This document shows positions 37,008-47,672 of a stretch of DNA of 64,000 nucleotides, piece by piece. Source of the stretch: Hericium rajendrae (lineage: Eukaryota > Basidiomycota > Agaricomycetes > Russulales > Hericiaceae); the NCBI GenBank assembly GCA_033439255.1, contig CM065878.1, positions 1,364,001 to 1,428,000 of the forward strand, read 5' to 3'. The notes under the pieces were generated by a model. That model had not been told where the DNA came from. It saw only the letters and a program-made list of their open reading frames with translations, and ran no database searches. The position numbers and the translations under genes are program-made. How positions within the stretch are numbered: the stretch's first letter is position 1; every line of letters begins with the position of its first letter.

Positions 37008-37331
37008 AACCCGTAGTGAAAGAACAAATGTACATTGTAGCCCCGTCTGTCTAATTTCCTCTGTCCTGACATCTTTGACCGGCGACCGGTGTATACGGAC
37101 AAACTTCTTATCAATCTCCCGTTCATATTGTATGCGAGATTGAGATGGGACTGCGATCCTGCTGGTAGTCCGCCAATGGATGGATGTATGCGGCGATGAT
37201 GACATCAACGCCATCGAAGAACGTGCAAGAAATATGAGTCGGATTGCGACGGACGTTTTGACTTTCAACACTCTGTGAAGAACACGATATAGACTGTAAC
37301 TCGTTGAGTCGCATCCCAGAATCGTGCAACC
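37008..37331. other. Intergenic, no supported gene
   Basis: About 320 bp between two plus-strand genes. Nothing recognisable is seen. Confidence 0.35.
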
Positions 37332-38702
37332 ATGTCCTACCCTCTCACCCCCGCTGACCTCCGCGATATCCTTGCTTTCACGATATCCATCGCCCACACG
37401 GCGGGCGAGCTCATGCTCGAGGGCTCACGCGCCATCCAGGGCCAGTCGGCCGACGAAGTCCAGGAGAAGAAGAATTCCGTGGATCTGGTGACGGAGTACG
37501 ACACCAGGGTCGAGGAGCTCGTGAAGGCCGCGATCGCCAAGAACTATCCCAACTTCAAGTTGTGCGTCGCGTTTCTCTTGTAACCGAGAGCGAGAGCGAG
37601 AGCCCGCTCGGCTTGCGATCCTGCGATCATGCAGAGATGAAAGGCATAGGCTAACGCATGCGTTCATTTGTGCGTAGCATCGGCGAGGAATCCTACGCCG
37701 CGGGATCCCGCGAGCCGCTCACCGACGAGCCCACCTTCTGCGTCGATCCCATCGGTACGTCCCATCCCGCCCTACTAGTACAGGCCCACGCGCCCACCTC
37801 AGCTCACCGACCGGCAGACGGCACAACGAACTTCGTGCACGGCTTCCCCTTCGCCTGCATCTCCCTCGGCCTCATCGACCAGAAGCGCCCCGTCCTCGGC
37901 GTGATCTACAACCCCTTCCTCGACCACCTCTACACAGGCATCAAAGGCCAAGGCGCCTTCCTCTCGCGCAACGGCCGCCCGCGCGAGCAGCTCCCGCTCG
38001 CCGCGCCGCGCCCGCTGCCGTCGCTCTCGCAGGCGCTCGTCGCGATCGAGTGGGGCTCGGACCGCAAGGCCGCGGTGCTCTCGCCCAAGGCGGAGTCCTT
38101 CCGCCGGCTCGCGGGCGACCCCGACGGCGGCGTGCCGCGCGGGCGCATGGCGCACTCGCTGCGCTCGCTCGGGAGCGCGGCGCTCAACTTTGCGATGGTC
38201 GCGCAGGGCGGGCTCGATATGTACTGGTGCGTGGTGCGTTTGGCGGGTGTTGGCGCTGCTTATGCGTTTGCGCCGCAGGGAGATTGGCTGCTGGTGAGTG
38301 AGTTGTGGTGCGCTGGCCCTGGATGCGGTGACTGATGCGTGGCGGCGTTTGGCCAGGCCTTGGGATGTCTGTGTACGTGCGGGCTCAGAATCTATCGGCG
38401 TTCAATTTAGCTGAAGGTCGGCTGAACAGGCCGGCATTGTGGTCGCCCAAGAAGGCCGGAGGTTTCGTTACAGGCTCGAAGGACTCGCCGCATGACGGCG
38501 ACGTCACGGAAGGCATCCTCACTGGGCGCAAGTACCTCGTTATCCGCGCAATTGCAGACACAAAGGTCCGTCGGCGACTCGTGCATGATTTCTATCCATG
38601 CTGATTGATCTGCGCTTTAATTAGGATGAGACGGGCTTCCAGGCGCAGCAGCGGATCGCAAAGGAGTTCTACGACACCGTTGAAGATGTGAACCCCGAGT
38701 GA
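37332..38702 (+). CDS. Inositol monophosphatase-family phosphatase
   Basis: Mg2+-dependent sugar-phosphate phosphatase, most likely inositol-1-monophosphatase. The N-terminal helix reads FTISIAHTAGELMLEGSRAI. The metal-binding motifs are in order: NSVDLVTEYDTRVEE, IGEESYAAGS, the core [20 protein letters not shown] (joined across an intron at about 37755-37818), and GCWPWDVCAG near the C terminus, which supplies the last metal aspartate. The loop GIKGQGAFLSRNGRP is also typical. About six exons; stop TGA at 38700-38702. One extra G at 38454-38455 breaks AGIVVAQE from AGGFVTGSKDS, which are normally contiguous in this family. The QutG-type quinate-cluster homologue is an alternative, but no other quinate genes are nearby. 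Confidence 0.9.
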
Positions 38703-39005
38703 GCCCGCCCGGTGTTCGAAGTACAGGACATAGACAACTAGATGAAGTATTGGAGTACTGGCAATGTAAGCTCGGAAAGGTTTGATCTCGATTCTGAACG
38801 CCGTGCCTCCGACAACCGTAAGTTCCCCGTTTGAATGCGCGACAACTGTTGCGACAACTGTCGGGATCGATTGGGCGTAGATGGCTCAGATAAGGCATTC
38901 TATTTGACCGCGCTATATAACTGTCCTTTCTCCTCAGCTCCTGGACCGTCATACTTATAAAATCTCAGCGCAGCGGGATTCTCAATATCCTTCACTGCCC
39001 TCGCC
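38703..39005. other. Intergenic, promoter of the SIM-repeat gene
   Basis: No gene is seen. CTATATAAC at about 38913-38921 is a weak TATA candidate, about 90 bp before the ATG at 39006. Confidence 0.3.
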
Positions 39006-40889
39006 ATGGACGTGCACGGGGGACACAACCTTTCCACCTCTCTTCTGGACAACAACCTCAGCCTACATCTCAACCTGCGTGCACTGAATGCACGGACTCA
39101 AGAACTAGAGGCGAAGCTAGCGGCCGCTGAGCAGAGACTCGTCAAAGCCAAAGTCCGCATACAGAGATCCCTTGATGTGCGTGCCATTTTCGATCTTCGT
39201 TATGCGCGGATTGGTATAAACATGTTGGAACTGTCAGGTTATCGATATCTCCGATGACGAAGACGAGCCGGCAGCGTCTGAGACATCGACTCAGCGAGGC
39301 AACGGGCAAGAACCGGACGTACGTGCGCCCTAAGACTTATCTATGTGCAAAACGCTATAATTTCGTTGGGAACTTTAGGTCATAGACATCTCAGAAGAGC
39401 CCGATGTCCCATCTCAGATCTCGACGCGGCGCAGCAACAGGAAAAAATGTGACGTACGTGCATCTTGGACTTCTTTATGCGCAGAATGTTATAATTCTGT
39501 TGGGAACTTTAGGTCATAGAGAGGAACCGGATGTCCCATCTCGGACTTCGACGCAACGCTGCAACGGGGAACAATTTGACGTATGTCACTCTCTCGAATT
39601 GATCTGTGCCTAAACTGCTACAAGTCTGTTGGGATGTTAGATTATCGACATATCATCGGACTCGGAGGATGAATCGGGTGTCGCGACTTGCATGTCGAAG
39701 CAGCAGAGCGTGCAAGATAAGGCATGTACGGCTCCGAGGGCTCGCGGCAGGAAGAGAGCTGCAGCTAATGCTTTGGAGAGCCGGCGTGTCACCGTTCGAA
39801 GCAGAGACAATGCATCTGGCCTGGACTCGGGGAGTCAGGCAGCCGCTAGCTGCGCTGGAGATGTTTTAACGACGTCAGACGAGCATCCGTCGAAGAGGGC
39901 GCGAATGGATATATCATCCACGGGGTATGTTTGAAAGTTCATGGTCACAACGCTCGCTTGCTGATCTGGTGGTACGTGCAGTAATGCCCAGGATGCCGAA
40001 TTAAAGGTTAGCGCATGAGCAATCGCCTGAGGAGCTCGATATTGACATGACAGATTTTCATCTTAGATTATCCTCCCGTCAGTCTTCAAACGAGACGAAC
40101 CATACATTTTGCGAGTTCCCCTGCCACCACACATCTCGGGGAGAATTCAGACCCAGAGCCTCCCCAAGATTGTTGTTACCAAACGCTTCATGAAAGAGCA
40201 GTTAAATACCGTCACACGGACGAAGCAATTAAATTGGAACACCGTCAGGGTCCTCGATTACAGCTTCCTGGATCCTTGCTTCGACCCACTCGCACCACTC
40301 ACGCCGGGGAACGCAGGGGCATTCTTGAGCTTTGGCTCCGAGGTGGACGAGAAGACACTGCCGGAGCGGATCCATGTGTTTGTTGGCAATCTCAAGTCAG
40401 ATAAGTATCAGTACCGAGGCGACTACCAAATCGCGGGCGCCAATCCGCACAAACTTCCCTTGGCAGCATGGGTCAGGCTGAAGACCATCGTGCGTGTTCG
40501 ATTCACGCCTAGTAGATGCATAGTGCTTGTGTTGATGCCCTTTCCAGTGCAAGGAGAAATGGATCCGTCGTGTTTTGGATGGTCACAGCCTGTTAGCCCA
40601 GAAGATGAAGGCAAGGGTTATCCACTTCCAAAAGCACAGGCATGAAGCCACCCCCGCCGAGATCGACGCTATCATGAAAAGCCATATTGTGCCCGACAGC
40701 CAAGCCATTCGAGAGGCCTTCAATCGGGGACTTGTAGTGCGTATACTCTTCTGTATTCTGGTCTTCAGCGCTCATCTGGTGTTATAGTCGCTCAATTTGT
40801 GGGCGTTGGTCTGCGTTGGTTTTGACTCGAGTTTAGTAAAGGCTATACAGGAGGAGCAGCAAAACACAGGGTCTGAAGAGCGTTTCTGA
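39006..40889 (+). CDS. Protein with coiled coil and tandem SUMO-interaction-like motifs
   Basis: The first exon (39006-39176) ends in a coiled coil (LNARTQELEAKLAAAEQRLV). Then come four similar short exons: VIDISDDEDEPAASETSTQR (39238-39318), VIDISEEPDVPSQISTRRSN (39379-39453), a third copy VI..EEPDVPSRTST (39513-39580), and IIDISSDSEDESG, which opens a longer exon from 39641. V-I-D-I followed by Ser/acidic residues is the classic SUMO-interaction motif. A basic segment (RARGRKRAAANALESRR) and KRARM follow, suggesting nuclear location. The C-terminal domain includes ILRVPLPPHISGRIQTQ, RIHVFVGNLKSDKYQYRGDY and KEKWIRRVLDGHSL; this may be the fungal DUF6697 type, from memory only. Last exon ends ...QNTGSEERF, TGA at 40887-40889. 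The third copy exon is 68 nt and out of phase. Confidence 0.72.
39177..39640 (+). repeat. Tandem intron-exon duplication units
   Basis: Four introns (39177-39237, 39319-39378, 39454-39512, 39581-39640) resemble each other, most ending in a version of GTTGGGAACTTTAG, and each is followed by an exon beginning GT(C/T)AT or ATTAT. Repeat period is about 130-140 bp, covering both intron and exon, so whole intron-exon units were copied in tandem. Confidence 0.8.
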
Positions 40890-41311
40890 GGTTTGCACTG
40901 TTGGACCAAGTTATCCCATATCGCAGCTTCCAACAAGACGGGAGTGTGATCCTCTCACTGACAAACCCTACTATTGCCAAACGCGACGATAAGCGCCAAT
41001 ATGTGCGAATACATTATGCACGCAATGATATACTAGAAGTCTAGCATACAGCCATGGCAACGATTGTAAGTTGAATAGAGATATAAGGCAACGGCCGCTC
41101 GCACCCGCAAACGCCAGGGAATACAACAACAGTCCATATGCACAGCGAATCCCGAATCACATAGTCCGTCACAGACAGGTCGGACACACCGTCAGCGTGG
41201 GCGGCCACGCGACCAAGGTGCCGCTCTGCGGCGAACGCGCTCCGGGGCGCCAGTGCGCTGCGACGAGCTGATCTCGCCGACGCGACCCACGCAACCGAGC
41301 AACAGCGCCAC
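40890..41311. other. Intergenic between convergent genes
   Basis: About 420 bp with no supported gene. Confidence 0.35.
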
Positions 41312-44300
41312 CTATCGCGCCGCCATCGACATCGCGGCTGCCGCCGCGAACGCGCTCGGCGGCGTCCGCGACTTCTTCTCCTCGCGGTCCTTCTTCCCGA
41401 ATCCGAACATCGGCGCGGTGAAGCTGAGCTTCCGCGCCGCGCGCTTCAGGCCCTTGCTCTCCTTCGGCAGCGGCGACGCGGGGACCTGCCCGTCGCCCTC
41501 CCTCTCCCTTTCCTGTCCCGGCGGCTGCTCGGCGTTGTGCAGCGGGCTCGCCTTCCCCGTGACGCCGCCGAGGCCGAGCCCGTGTCCGTGCACGGAGTGC
41601 GGCCGCCGCCAGCGCTCGCTCCCGCTCCGGCGCAGCGTCGCGGCCGGGCGGAGCGCCTCGCTGTCCGTGGCCGCGCCGTCGCTCATGTCGCTCATCACGG
41701 GCGACGAGGGTATATGCGAGACTGCAAGCGCCGGCGACGACACAGGCGGTGATTCTGCGAGCCTGCTGAGGCGGCCGCCGGTGCTGGTGCCGGCGTGGGC
41801 GGTGGATGGGCGCGCGGAGGCGGACAGGTGTTTGCGCCGGAAGATGGCCGACCGCTTGTGTCCGGGCGATGGCGGGGGTGGGGATGCGGGGGTTGGAGAA
41901 GATGGTCTTGGAGGTGCTGTGAGCGTAGGCGTGGGTGTCTGTGTGGTGTTCGATGAATCAGGAGCGGATGGGGGACTTGGTGCTTGTGGAGGATGGGATG
42001 TGGATGATGGCACGACGTTCGAACTTGAAGAGTCAACCGATGAAGATGCGGATACTGAGTCTGTTCCTAGCGTGGACGTCCGCGCTTGTGATCCGAGCGA
42101 TGCGGCGGCGGATGATGTTACGGGTAATGAGTGTTGCGATGGCGGGAGTGATGATTGTGAGTGCGGGATGGATGTGGCTGAGGGATTCGGTGGTGAAGCA
42201 TATGATGAGGAAGACTGGTGTAAGTCAGTACGGCTCGTGCGCTCCGACGCCGCAGATACTACCGTTGATCGTGACGGCCGAGGAGAAATCAAAGGAGCAA
42301 AGCCTGGGCTTGTCGGAGATGTGGGCATCATCACGCCCTTCGACTTATCCTTCTTGTCTTTGTCCTTCTCGGGCTTCAGACTGCGACGTTTGAACCACAG
42401 ACTCGGCTTCCGATCTGGCTCTTTCTCTTTTGCCTCCTTACCATTGATGAGGACATGAGGAAGCGCAGGAACAGGCGGAACAGGCGTGCTGTCTTTCTTC
42501 TCCTTGCCTCTCAGCTTACCAAGGGGCGAATGAGGTGCGGGGGCTGTTGATGGTCGGCGCGGCGATCTCTCCTTCGATGAACTTCGGCGCGCGCCCTCAT
42601 TCGATGCTGCCGTGATCTTCTCCTCGGTGGATTTACGTATCCCATTGGCCAACTTCTGCGAAAAATGCTGGCTCTTATCGCTTCGGCGCCCGGATGAACC
42701 AGTTGGAGATGCGGGTTGCTCCGATGGAATCGAGACAGAGTCCACTCGCAAGGCCGGGAGAGATATATGGGGAGGAATGCCAGAGAGCACTGGGGATGGA
42801 GTTCCAACAAGAGGGGAACTATGACTTGTCTCCGAGCCTGCATCTGCGCTGACTAGCCCAGGAGGAAGGGCAGGAGTAAGCTCCACACTGTCAAAGGTAT
42901 CGCTGGGTGTGTCAACAGGGACAGGCACTCCGTTTGCGAGGGTCGAGGCGACGGCGGCAGCGGCAGCGAATGTTTCCGGCTTCAGACCCAGTGATGGAAG
43001 ATCGATGTCGACGGCCTGGTAGTACAGAACGTATGCAGAGCCACAGGGCGAGTCGCCGAAATACTTCGGGATTTCGCTTTCCCTGAGGGTCTCGATCTTA
43101 TCGTCATCAAACAACAACCAAGAAAGAGGACCCTTGACAAGGGTGACGTAGTGCCCATGATGCGGCCCACTTCATAATATGGTGAGTATATGCGAAGGGT
43201 TAAGCCTGGATGGCAACGTACCTGCCGATGTGGACGACGACAGCAAATAGTTCGTAAAGGCGATCAGGATTCTCGGCGTCATCGACAGTGTTGAATAATC
43301 GGAGCTCAAGGGGGAATGCTACACGATATGAGAGTTTGATGTACTTCTGGACGTCCTCTTGGTACTTGAATCGCTTGAGATGTAGGGCGAGAACATTAGG
43401 TAGTTTCTTAATTTTCATCCTGGACACATGGTCAACACGAGGAGTTGGGGAGGTCAAAAATTGTTCCCGATAACGTACCGCTTCTCTGCCTCTTGCAGAC
43501 CACAACAGCTGTCACAGAAGAACTTATTCTTCTGGCACAACATCTCGCTAGCACTGAACTGCCGGAGACATGCTGTCACGCTCGAGTTCTGCTCGATGTC
43601 GATGGAGAGATCAAGGAAAGCTTCGTCGCGTGAAGATACCTATCAAGCCCAACATGGAGAAACGACGGCATTAGTATTGATCTGAACGCACATGGATGAC
43701 ATTGCCTTTTATAGCGGCGATAACGAAGAATCCACCGCCAGGGGAGAAATGAGGCGGGTCGTAAGGGCAAAAAGTTACTCACAGTCTCACAGGTCAGACA
43801 TCTGGTTTCTGACGTGAGAACACCCTCAAACAGATGATGAATGAACGTGTTATCGACGTGACTTGAACCTGAGGCTGAAGGTGCAATGGTTGGCGCAGTC
43901 GAGGACAGTGTTGCTATTGATGTAGACACTGAGAATACGATCAGTCAGGTTGTTCATTTAGCAGCGACGCTTGTCTGGAACGGGCGGTGGCTTACAGTCC
44001 TCTCCAGAAGCGTTGAACTCGGGATCCTTATGATGCCGGTCCTTCTGTATTTCTTCAGTGATCTGGTTCAAGAGATAGTTCAGAAATTCATGCGCGTCTT
44101 GGTGCATGTTGCTCCGGAAGAGCTCGTTAAGTTCCCGCAGCTTGTCGATAAACGCTCGGGGCGCCACGGCTCCCTTTTCTTGAGGGTTGGTAGATATAAA
44201 CACGTATAGGGAGCGTAGGGCAGAGAAAAGAGTGGGAGGTGAGGTGGGAATGGTGAATGTGGTTGCCGATGCCGTAGACCCTGCGTCGAACGGATGCCTG

Positions 44301-44732
44301 TTCGCGTCGGATTGCCGCCGAGTAGCCGAGAGTCGAGGAGACGATGATGCAGTCATAGTGCGAGGGAAATACTTGGGGACAGTAGGTGATGAGATATCGA
44401 CGGACTGCACGACGAGGTCACGAAAGGGCGTGCAGAAGTAGAGGGCTTGGAGTACGGAATTGGCATAGCTACATAACGGTTAGAACCATGAGTTCGAACG
44501 GCTCATTGCGACGTACCAAGTACTACCAAACTGAGATATGTAGGACAGGCGTAAGACAGCGTTTCAGACGAGTAAATGAGGTGCGCACGTTTTCCAGACC
44601 AAACTGCTTGGCATCCGGCAGCACATCCAACGGGACGAGCGGTGACTGCTTAGTGGCGGCTGCCTGAGGCTGTTGTTGGGGGGCAGAGGGAGCAAAGGGA
44701 ATCCTCCACCTCGTGGCTTTTGACATAGCCAT
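41312..44732 (-). CDS. Ubiquitin carboxyl-terminal hydrolase (USP, CreB/Ubp9-13 type)
   Basis: Cysteine protease that removes ubiquitin; closest in layout to USP12/46, Ubp9/13 and Aspergillus CreB. Start [20 protein letters not shown], then [14 protein letters not shown]. The Cys box FGSTC is on a 14-nt microexon (44517-44530) and continues [20 protein letters not shown]. Later exons show [60 protein letters not shown] followed by [16 protein letters not shown] (zinc-binding CxxC), [18 protein letters not shown] and the His box [20 protein letters not shown]. The catalytic domain ends near [16 protein letters not shown]. About 550 further residues are Ser/Pro-rich and basic, probably disordered, ending at 41312. 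CreB-type enzymes act with a WD40 partner in carbon regulation; whether this one does is inference. Confidence 0.92.
44517..44530 (-). other. 14-nt microexon carrying the USP catalytic Cys codon
   Basis: Minus strand: an intron ends ...TATCTCAG, the exon is TTTGGTAGTACTTG, and the next intron starts GTACGTCG. It codes F-G-S-T plus two bases of the catalytic cysteine codon, completed by the C that starts the next exon (CTATGCCAATTCC). Without it the universally conserved FGSTCYAN box cannot be built. Confidence 0.85.
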
Positions 44733-46350
44733 TTGTCACTCCCCCGCGACAGCAAGTCGCGACGGACGGTGTGGAGAGAACGTTGGTCGACGTGGTGAAC
44801 AGTGAGGAAGGATGCGAGCCGCGCCCATAATATTCGTGATGTCCCCGCCGGAGCCGCCGCCCCGGCGCAGCTGCGTTATTTATTTTTGCCTTTTTCAGAC
44901 GGTGTCTCCGTCCCGATATTATAAATTGCCCTCACGAAATCCCTCTTTCTTTCATCCTGCCATGTCATGCACCATGATCAACCCTACCCTCGTCCCCAGT
45001 CTGCCTCCGTATTTCGGCGCACGATCGCACACTTTGAGAGCACTATCGACCGTCAAAATATCTTGTCTTGCACTCGTTCTCTTGGTTCAGTGGCGGGTTC
45101 CTGTGCCTTGCTTCGCTTCTCTCGGCACCTCCAGCACGCGGGGCGACCGGGCCACCAGATCTCCTGAGCCTTGAAGCACTTGCTACATAACAGCATCTAC
45201 ATATCAGACCTGGCAGTCATATTTTCGGCAGTATTTTCTGAGATGTAAGACTTCCTTGTCTATGCCATAGTGCGTTGCTTAGTATCTGCTGCGGTTCTGA
45301 CTATTCAGCCGCACAGACCGCTTGTGACAAACTCATCGCAAATGCTTTAAGGTGAAAAACAGAAACACTGTACGCATCAGCCGTTTCGCTCCGCGCGCCC
45401 ATCTGATATAACGATACCTCTTCCAGATGACCTCCACTTACCTGCCCATTCCGGCAGATGCGTAGATTATCTCTCCGCTATGTTGTACTTCCGTACAGCA
45501 GGTCGATTAATCGATTAGCTCCGGATGTCGCTAACGTCGATGATCTGCTCCGTTTGTTCGTCATCTGCGGCGGGTGGCGTACTTTATAAGCAGGAGGTAC
45601 TTATGCCACATGGTCGAGGAATTTTTTCGTGACGGTCCGTTTCTTTCGTCTAGGGTTCTACTGCTTCGCTTGCCGACCGTCCACCGAATAACTGCAAGTG
45701 GAGCTATCGCTGAAACGTCGGACCCTGGCCTCTCGGCGATGACAGGCTTCAAACGGAACACTCGAATTGCGCAGCAGTGCTCTACATCTGATGTGGATCC
45801 TGCCTGGGCGTCGACCTCTCACCCGACTATCGCAGTCCATCTTGTCTGGCCTTACCTGGCCTTGCAGTACAGCCGCAAATTGATCTCACCACTTTCTCAT
45901 CTTCCCTGCCTGCTCGCTGCCTATTATCTTCAAGTACCTGTGTCGCCTGACTGCGAATAACATTGATCTAATCATAATCCAATCTACCAATTGCGCATCG
46001 TCTGATTACGAAGACAACGGCGCCTGCAGTAGTTCGAGCGCCTTTGCGGTCGTACTGAGCCCACCTCATGGCGCAGGCCCTTAGATGACTCGTGTTCGGA
46101 AGGTACGAACTTCAGATGGGTACAGGCCAGGAACGTGATAGATCTCGAGCAGGCCTGAGGCCTGCCGGGACAGGGAGATTACATGCTGCAGGAACGGATC
46201 GGACTAGTCATTTAGTTCGTACACTGTTCGTACCTTGGGGCCGTGGGGCTCGAGTTAAGCCTCCGGATAACCTATAAGTAGTTTTAAATTATCTCAGAAA
46301 CTGCCATCGCGATATCCTCCGATTTTGCGCTGAGTAGGATAACGAGATCG
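44733..46350. other. 1.6 kb without a supported gene
   Basis: Holds the promoter of the ubiquitin protease. Short open frames (for example around 45574-45960) lack domains. A short inverted pair, AAGGTACGAAC near 46097 and GTTCGTACCTT near 46224, is noted but weak. Confidence 0.35.
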
Positions 46351-46716
46351 TACCGCTCGGTGTTTCGACAAAGGCTTCTTACGCATCAACACACTATTGG
46401 GTGAAAGCTGGAAGAAGGGGCCCGGAGCGGAAGGATAGAGTCTCCATGTTGTTACAGTGTTGATCCGTCAATTACAGTACTTCCAACCTTTTCCCGCACT
46501 TCCTTTTCCATCCTCCCATTCCATCCGAATTCCTACCGCTCGGTGTTTCGACAAAGGCTTCTTACGCATGAACACACTATTGGGTGAAAGCTGGAAGAAG
46601 GGGCCCGGAGCGGAAGGATAGAGTCTCCATGTTGTTACAATGTTGATCCGTCAATTACAGTACTTCCAACCTTTTACCGCACTTCCTTTTCCATCCTCCC
46701 ATTCCATCCGCATTCC
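46351..46716. repeat. 183-bp direct tandem duplication
   Basis: Positions 46351-46533 and 46534-46716 are two head-to-tail copies differing at only about four bases. Both start TACCGCTCGGTGTTTCGACA. The second copy ends nine bases from the ESS1 stop codon, so the duplicated unit is the ESS1 3' untranslated/terminator region. Confidence 0.93.
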
Positions 46717-46724
46717 TACACACC

Positions 46725-47354
46725 TCACCCAGTCCTGAGAATCAGATGCACGCCGCTGTCCGAGCTCACGACATCGCTGATCTGCCCAACTTTCAGCGCG
46801 TACGCCGCGTCCTCGAACGGCTTCTGCATCTGCCCGGGGCGGAACCAGCCTAGATCGCCGCCCTTCTCGTGCGAGGAGCAGTCCGAGTGCACGCCCGCCA
46901 GCTCGGCGAACTTCTTCTCGGAGCCGCCGATCTCTGCGGCGTACCCGCGCAGGAGCGCGACGGCCTCGTCCTTCGAGCGCGTGATGTTGGGCTGTGGAGT
47001 GCCGATCGCGCGCGTGAGCAGGTGCGCAGCGGCGCGTGTCATGGGGGCGACCCACCTCCTTCCAGCTCGACGGACGCCTGCTCCCGCTGTGCTTCACGAG
47101 CAAGTGGCTCGCGCGCACCTGGGCAGGCCGCTCGCCCCCACCTGCGCCTCCGAGGTATTCACTGGCTCCAGGGAGCGCTTGGACCTGCTCTTGCGTCAGC
47201 TCGGTAGGAGGGTCCCAGGTCGATTGCTTGGTGTCCGTGTTGTAAAAATACGGAACACCGCGCGAGTTTGACATGCGAACTTCCCAGGCAGACTTGGGCG
47301 CACAGAAAATTAGCTTCGCAGCGAGGCCTTCAGCTGTCCGAGAGTCCTCACCAT
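46725..47354 (-). CDS. ESS1: Peptidyl-prolyl isomerase Ess1/Pin1 (WW plus parvulin)
   Basis: Nuclear isomerase of phospho-Ser/Thr-Pro bonds; the known main target is the RNA polymerase II tail. The WW domain reads WEVRMSNSRGVPYFYNTDTK and QSTWDPP, with both signature tryptophans. The parvulin domain shows VRASHLLVKHSGSRRPSSWK, NITRSKDEAVALL, HSDCSSHEKGGDLGWFRPGQ, MQKPFEDAAYALKVGQISDV and SDSGVHLILRTG. The phosphate-binding arginines (SRRPSSW) and the active-site cysteine (SDCSS) are present. Exons 47056-47292 and 46725-46991 are in phase. The best start places ATG alone (47352-47354) before an intron, giving 168 residues, close to yeast Ess1 (170). An upstream in-frame ATG reading MSVSANRLTRVL would be a longer alternative. 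Confidence 0.93.
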
Positions 47355-47672
47355 CGTTAATGTGCTTAGTGGTTGTGGACGTTCGGTGCAGAGTGTGTAG
47401 AACACGCGTCAGTCGATTGGCGCTGACGCTCACATGGACGCGTCAGCGCATTGACGTGATTACCACGTGACACGCGTCACGACAAATCGCGCTATATTTC
47501 GTGAACTCGACTTCAAGCCTAAAGTTTCAACTTGGTCGGATCTTAGCCAGACTTTATGTCAGATATACACGGAACTGTCATACAGTCCTCGGAGGAGTAC
47601 TACAGGGCAAAAAGGACCGAAAATAACCGAACGGTTCTGTGCAGCCCAGTATAGGTAAAATATGACCATTCT
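47355..47672. other. Intergenic, ESS1 promoter
   Basis: About 320 bp between the ESS1 start and the MFS stop. No gene is seen. Confidence 0.35.

Noticed and set aside
41253-42458. Plus-strand open frame of 401 codons over the ubiquitin protease tail
   Set aside because: Shadow of the GC-rich disordered tail of the minus-strand gene; no domain, and composition mirrors the sense strand.
46092-46240. Short inverted pair AAGGTACGAAC and GTTCGTACCTT
   Set aside because: Only 11 bp with a long spacer; could arise by chance in AT-mixed intergenic DNA.
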